Source: Rhynchosporium graminicola (lineage: Eukaryota; Ascomycota; Leotiomycetes; Helotiales; Ploettnerulaceae). Taken from it: a stretch of 64,000 nucleotides of DNA. Where the stretch lies: assembly GCA_900074885.1 (NCBI GenBank), contig FJUW01000064.1:62001-126000 (forward strand), given 5' to 3'. The translations under genes were made by a program, and so were the position numbers. The notes under the pieces were generated by a model. The model saw only the letters and a program-made list of their open reading frames with translations. It did no database searches and was not told the origin of the DNA. Positions 59,824 to 64,000 of this stretch are shown here, one piece after another; the stretch's first letter is position 1, and each line of letters begins with the position of its first letter.

Positions 59824-60596
59824 AGAACTTCTTGGTTACCGTCTACTGCTCAGGGTTCTAGTCGAATCCGAAATATTCCTAGGTCGTGCCGAAATATTGC
59901 GGCTAGGAAGTGATTGTCGTCGAGTGATCCGCCCCTTCCGCCAACACGTGCCGTCGACGCCCCTTTAGATGGTGTCCGCCGAGGCTTTCGAGCCGGGCGA
60001 CTCCGCATTCGGACTCCTGCCCAATATCGATTTCTGAGAATTCGGTCTTCGTTTCGAAGGTATTGTTGTCGTCGAAGGAGTTTGAGGAACGGCGATCAGG
60101 AAGTGGTTAGATTAGAGATCACTCGAAACGAGATGAGTAGAGATCTGAGCGAGCGCCTTGCCGCTTGCGGAAGCTAGCAAACCAAGTTCTTGTGTGTCCT
60201 CGCAACCACATTACTTGATCTCAGGCTTTGTCCAGGGGAGAATTTAATTACGGAATATGTGTTGAACCTCAGCAATACCTACAATTTTTGAGAATCGAGC
60301 TTGGACAGCCAAAGAAAATGTATGGTCACGTGACTAATATAAGACCAATACATCGAAGAAGACTCTGCGTGAGCATGTTCTGCAAAAGTATCAATTCTTC
60401 CTCCCAAAAGAAAGAAGTTTACATACAGATGAACTCTATCAGTATAGTCTGAGATGCCCTCCTGTGCCTGGAATGGGCTCTCAAAGCTCTTGAAGGAGCT
60501 AACCGAGTAGCTTGTTGACTCCAACTAAAAAGCTCGCATCTGTAGAGCCATGCCTGAAACTCATCTCTGCCCCCCAGCATGCGAAACCGAAGGTGT
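59824..60596. other. Spacer between R4 and R5
   Basis: No gene is supported. A block like AGGAAGTG(A/G)TT next to GTCGTCGA occurs at about 59906 and again near 60070-60105. It may include the missing 5' part of R4. Confidence 0.4.
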
Positions 60597-61166
60597 TTAA
60601 AGGAAGTGCTCCAATAGCCCATGTGTCTCTACCAGATCACTGATCGGAGCATGCCAGAAATCAACAGCCACGCCTCGTCCATAAATCAGAGCCTGAATCA
60701 TGAGGTGGCAATCATGCAGAACGTGAATCCATTCCACCAACTCCCCTGCAACTCTCGGTGGCCAAGACGCTTGATCGATGATCCAAGCTTCGGTGCATAT
60801 TCTGTCCATGAGAAGCTGTGAGTGCGTACAGAACACCACACGAGAGACTTCCGATCCTGCTCGAACCATTTCGAGCGCTACTTCCAATCCCTGTGCGAGA
60901 GCGAACAATTCCGCGACTTCGATGGACTGAACATGATCTCTTGGCAGGAAATGAGCTCTGTTGAAGCGAGAAGTTGTCTGACACAGGACAGCCCATGAGG
61001 CTTGATGATGAACAGGTGTTAGATGGTATCTGTGTCTGATATCGCGATCGATGAAGATGAGGAGAGAATATGGGTCGCTGGCAAGGTGTCTTCGAGTGCT
61101 TGGATGCGAGTCGTACCATATACTGCCGTGTCTGGCAGAGTTGAAGACTCGGTCATGGTCATCCAT
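60597..61166 (-). CDS. RNase H-fold protein R5
   Basis: Single exon, 189 aa. The layout is RNase H-like: SLLIFIDRDIRHRYHL (strand 1, Asp kept), ASWAVLCQTTSRFNRAHFLP, SIEVAELFALAQGLEVAL (helix A, Glu kept), SRVVFCTHSQLL (TDS Asp replaced by His), WIHVLHDCHLMIQALIYG, VAVDFWHAPISDLVETHGLL (final AD lost). Two of four catalytic acids are present. There is no signal peptide. The start is the first ATG of the open frame, 45 residues before the first strand. Its relation to R1, R3, R4 and R6 is inferred from the shared order of motifs. Confidence 0.6.
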   Translation of the reverse strand: MDDHDRVFNSARHGSIWYDSHPSTRRHLASDPYSLLIFIDRDIRHRYHLTPVHHQASWAVLCQTTSRFNRAHFLPRDHVQSIEVAELFALAQGLEVALEMVRAGSEVSRVVFCTHSQLLMDRICTEAWIIDQASWPPRVAGELVEWIHVLHDCHLMIQALIYGRGVAVDFWHAPISDLVETHGLLEHFL

Positions 61167-61960
61167 TGGCAGTGCGGTCTGGTTTTAGTATTGTGGGATG
61201 TGCAAGTTTCAGCTATAGAGCGACCAAGTGGTTACCAGGCATACTTTTTGTATGTCATTGAAGTATCAAAGATTGAATTGTGACGAGGAGTGATTTACTA
61301 GTGAGCTCGCTGGAATCTTCCACCAGATGCACCCGATCGAAGGCGGCTTTATCCAAGCACTCGCAGAGAAAGGTATGAATATACCAGAATAACGTGGAAA
61401 ACCTAACAAGAACTGGGAATCTCTCGCGTTGTGCAGAGCTAATAATCTCCATGCAAGTCTTATTTAAATGTTCTCATATTGTGTGTCAGGAACCTTTCGC
61501 TCGTCCGACATCCAAATTTAATTAAGCAATCAGCGCTTTGTCTTTGAATGTATACAAGATTAATTTTTGATGGGGCGTGTCCACACAATGTCCCCTCCCA
61601 GTTCAAAACCAAATCAGTAGCCGTCGCCTTAGTTTCCTCTACTAATACTCAGAATACCGAGGTTTGATTCAGAGGCATTCTCACTTTCGCCCACGCCAAG
61701 CCCAAATCAAGCAAAAAACTCGGTCACACTCGGGGTGTCATTTTACACCTGATGTCCTCCATATCCATCTAATATCAGAAACTTGCTTTCTCAAAGATCG
61801 ATGGTATCAACTTGTACGACTATACCTCCACATACACTGGACACCACGCAAACACAATCTCCAGCCCAAAATCCTTCAACTGAGCAACTCTTCCAACTGA
61901 GCAACTCTCTCCATCACATCCCTCAACAAGAGTCTGATCTCCCAACTTCCCATCCACACA
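61167..61960. other. Spacer between R5 and R6
   Basis: No gene recognised. A perfect 14-bp direct repeat (CAACTGAGCAACTC) lies near 61877-61905. Confidence 0.4.
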
Positions 61961-62452
61961 TCAGGTCTCATCCTTGACCAGACAGGATTTGATAAGACCG
62001 CTTGTACTTCTGGCAAATAAGTACAGATAACTACACTTGTGATCGGGAAAATAAACTGGTTCGTGACGATGATTCCCGAGAATATGTCTCAAGGTGGCGC
62101 TTATGGCGAAAAGCTCGGCGACTTCTTCGCACTGTGAGAAAGTTCGGGGGACGTAACAGGCGATGTTTCGCCAGAATTTGGGAGCGAAGGAGACGCTGGA
62201 GACGGGTTGGACGTGGTTGTATATCTGGGACCAGGCGCAGCCACCGCTGCTATAAACTACTAAAGAGCGTGTATTGTGGGCGAGGTATGCGAGTTCGAGC
62301 TCCGTGTTTTTCTCGCACGCTTCGCCATGCTTTGGAACTATTCCAGTAGCGTCGAGTTTACATCTTGAAGAATGTTTTCTGGTTGCCAGATTAATTTGCT
62401 TGAATTTCTGTATTGATATTTTCGGATCATCTTCAGGACAACAGGTAGACAT
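61961..62452 (-). pseudogene. RNase H-fold protein R6, C-terminally truncated
   Basis: A single open frame of 163 aa shows TRSLVVYSSGGCAW (strand 1; VDG Asp replaced by Ser), then YVPRTFSQCEEVAELFAI and SATLRHIL (helix A, Glu kept), then PVYFPDHKCSYLYLF (strand with a possible Asp). It then ends after about 20 more residues without the C-terminal third of the domain. An intron or a downstream exon cannot be excluded, so truncated gene is as likely as pseudogene. Confidence 0.45.
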
Positions 62453-63106
62453 TCGAGGAGGTAGTGTAACCTTCTTCTGTTTCCTTAATAAGTACCGTCG
62501 GGAAAGATTATTACTATTGGCCTTCCGAAGGATCTTTTGGTATTGCTGAAATACTTTCAGGATGGAATGTCATCTAGGAACCTCGCTTGAGAGAAATCAC
62601 GACTTCTATCTATCACGAAGAAGCTAATGCTTGACACTTCTTCAAAACTTTTTGAAAAGATTAACGGTATCTGTTTGCTCGGTCTTAGGCATATGCGAAT
62701 GGCGACAAACTTCAATTATGGGACTGAAGAGATTCGTCCCCGGCCATGTAAACTCGTTACCGAAGATTTTCACCTGGGCCAAGTCTTCGAATGTTTGCAT
62801 GGCTTTGGAATGTTTGGTGCAAGTCCTCTAACATGTCGGCAACCTCACTTTCTTAAACCTAGGCATGTTATCAAATTAGTCCTCTAATTCCATAGTGACC
62901 ACAAAATGAACTATGACTTTATAGGTAAGCAAGTCCTCGCTTTCGCTGAAGACTCGCCCAGAATCCGCATCATGTGGTACACATGTGACCCTGGTCATTT
63001 ATTGGTTTGTCATCCCTTGTTTTCCATCTCTAGGTGCAAAGCGGGCTCCAGTCACACGCACAAACCATCGAATCAACACCCAGTTTCATCTCAAATAGAC
63101 GTGAAC
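62453..63106. other. Intergenic before Zn2Cys6 gene
   Basis: Short frames only. It holds the promoter of the gene at 63107. Confidence 0.45.
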
Positions 63107-64000
63107 ATGGACTCGGCAATTCAAGATGCGACAATTTTATCCTTTAATGTGTGTCAACGATGTAAGCATCGCAAGAAGAAGTGTGACAGAGCGTTACCGG
63201 GATGTTCACGATGTAGCAGGTATGTAACTCACAACAGTGTGACACTTCCTAATTACTGACAAAATTCTAGACTTCATATGCCATGTCATTTCAACTTTCC
63301 GCAACCATACGGTCTTTCAACACCACCAGAGTCCGTAAATACAAACACGAATGAAGTGAGCAGTAATGCTGTCTCAGTTCTTCAAAGCCATGAGCGCAAC
63401 CTACTTCCAGAATTGCTAGATGGGTTCTCCTTTATCGCACCTCAGTCCGCATTCCAGACTTCCTCTGGAGAGTACACAATCCTCAGTCTAGATGAGCAAC
63501 TTACGACACATTGCTGGTCCATCGTCAACCGCAACGGAGGAAAAGATGGTGTCCTTTCCGCTTGTGGCATATATTTAAACTTCGTTCACCCATGGCTTCC
63601 CATTCTATCCAAGGAAACCCTATTCGATCACATACTGTCGCAACATAGTGCACCAAAGGGAGATACTGCTATCTTGGTAGTAACGATACATCTTTTGAGC
63701 CAGCTATATCAAACGATGCCTACCAAGAGAAATAAGGTCGACCAGCTGTATCATACTACGAAAGGATTTTATGGGTTTTGGTTATCTACAGGAAGGCTGT
63801 CTATTGAATTGATCCAGGCAGGCATCTTGTTAGCGATTTATGAACACAGTCAGGCTCTCCATGATGCTACTTACCTGACCTTGGCGGCTTGTGCTAGGAT
63901 GGGATACATTCTGGGATTTGACAAGACTTTATCTCATGATTTCCAACCAAATGCTGGAGAAGAAGCTACCATGTCGCAACAGAGACAGGTATGGTGGAGC
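63107..64000 (+). CDS. Zn2Cys6 transcription factor, 5' part (runs off window)
   Basis: Exons 63107-63219 and 63271 onward; the frame stays open to the window edge (281 residues seen). The N-terminus has CQRCKHRKKKC followed by GCSRCSRLHMPC, a Zn2Cys6 cluster with spacing 2-6-6-2-6, split by the intron between the fifth and sixth Cys. The following region (SSGEYTILSLDEQL, FVHPWLPILSKETLFDHIL, ACARMGYILGFD) resembles the fungal-specific transcription factor middle homology region. It is a nuclear regulator of unknown target. It may or may not control the neighbouring RNase H-like genes. Confidence 0.9.

Overview
The window comes from the nuclear genome of a filamentous ascomycete (Pezizomycotina). 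Evidence: many 48-120 bp GT-AG introns, a textbook TACTAAC branch point at 15967-15973, Zn2Cys6 regulators, and repeats carrying the C-to-T signature of repeat-induced point mutation (RIP). Leotiomycetes is my guess at the class; it is inference and the sequence alone does not prove it.

Layout. (1) 1-5595 is a RIP-degraded transposon block: two 3' fragments of a Ty1/copia retrotransposon, four copies of its LTR (three in tandem), and a second 3.3 kb LTR element nested in one fragment with a perfect 5-bp target duplication. (2) 5596-15852 is mostly non-coding but holds a Fic-domain protein gene (8273-9745) and a regulator with two C2H2 fingers plus a Zn2Cys6 cluster (10151-13440). (3) 15853-29566 holds five paralogous genes, all on the + strand, for small Myb/SANT-like putative DNA-binding proteins. 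They share an intron exactly before a V-[DN]-x motif. A secreted GH127 arabinofuranosidase-like gene and a MITE-like element sit between the first and second. (4) 30228-36185 holds a small charged protein and a large nuclear-looking protein of unknown function. (5) 36186-44383 is an 8 kb gene-poor stretch with a dispersed repeat family. (6) 44384-51639 is a conserved housekeeping block: mitochondrial Hsp60, cofilin, a Get5-like ubiquitin-fold protein and the Nop2 rRNA methyltransferase, the last two divergent. (7) 52306-62452 is an accessory region with six intact or broken RNase H-fold paralogues on both strands, most lacking one or more catalytic acids, interrupted by a secreted GH5-like glycoside hydrolase. 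(8) A Zn2Cys6 transcription factor runs off the right edge.

The two strongest candidates for undescribed biology are the five-gene Myb/SANT-like array and the cluster of catalytically decayed RNase H-like paralogues. Both are local expansions of single-domain nucleic-acid-related folds. Functions are inferred from motifs read by eye; no database search was possible. Exon boundaries were placed by hand and checked for splice sites and reading-frame continuity.
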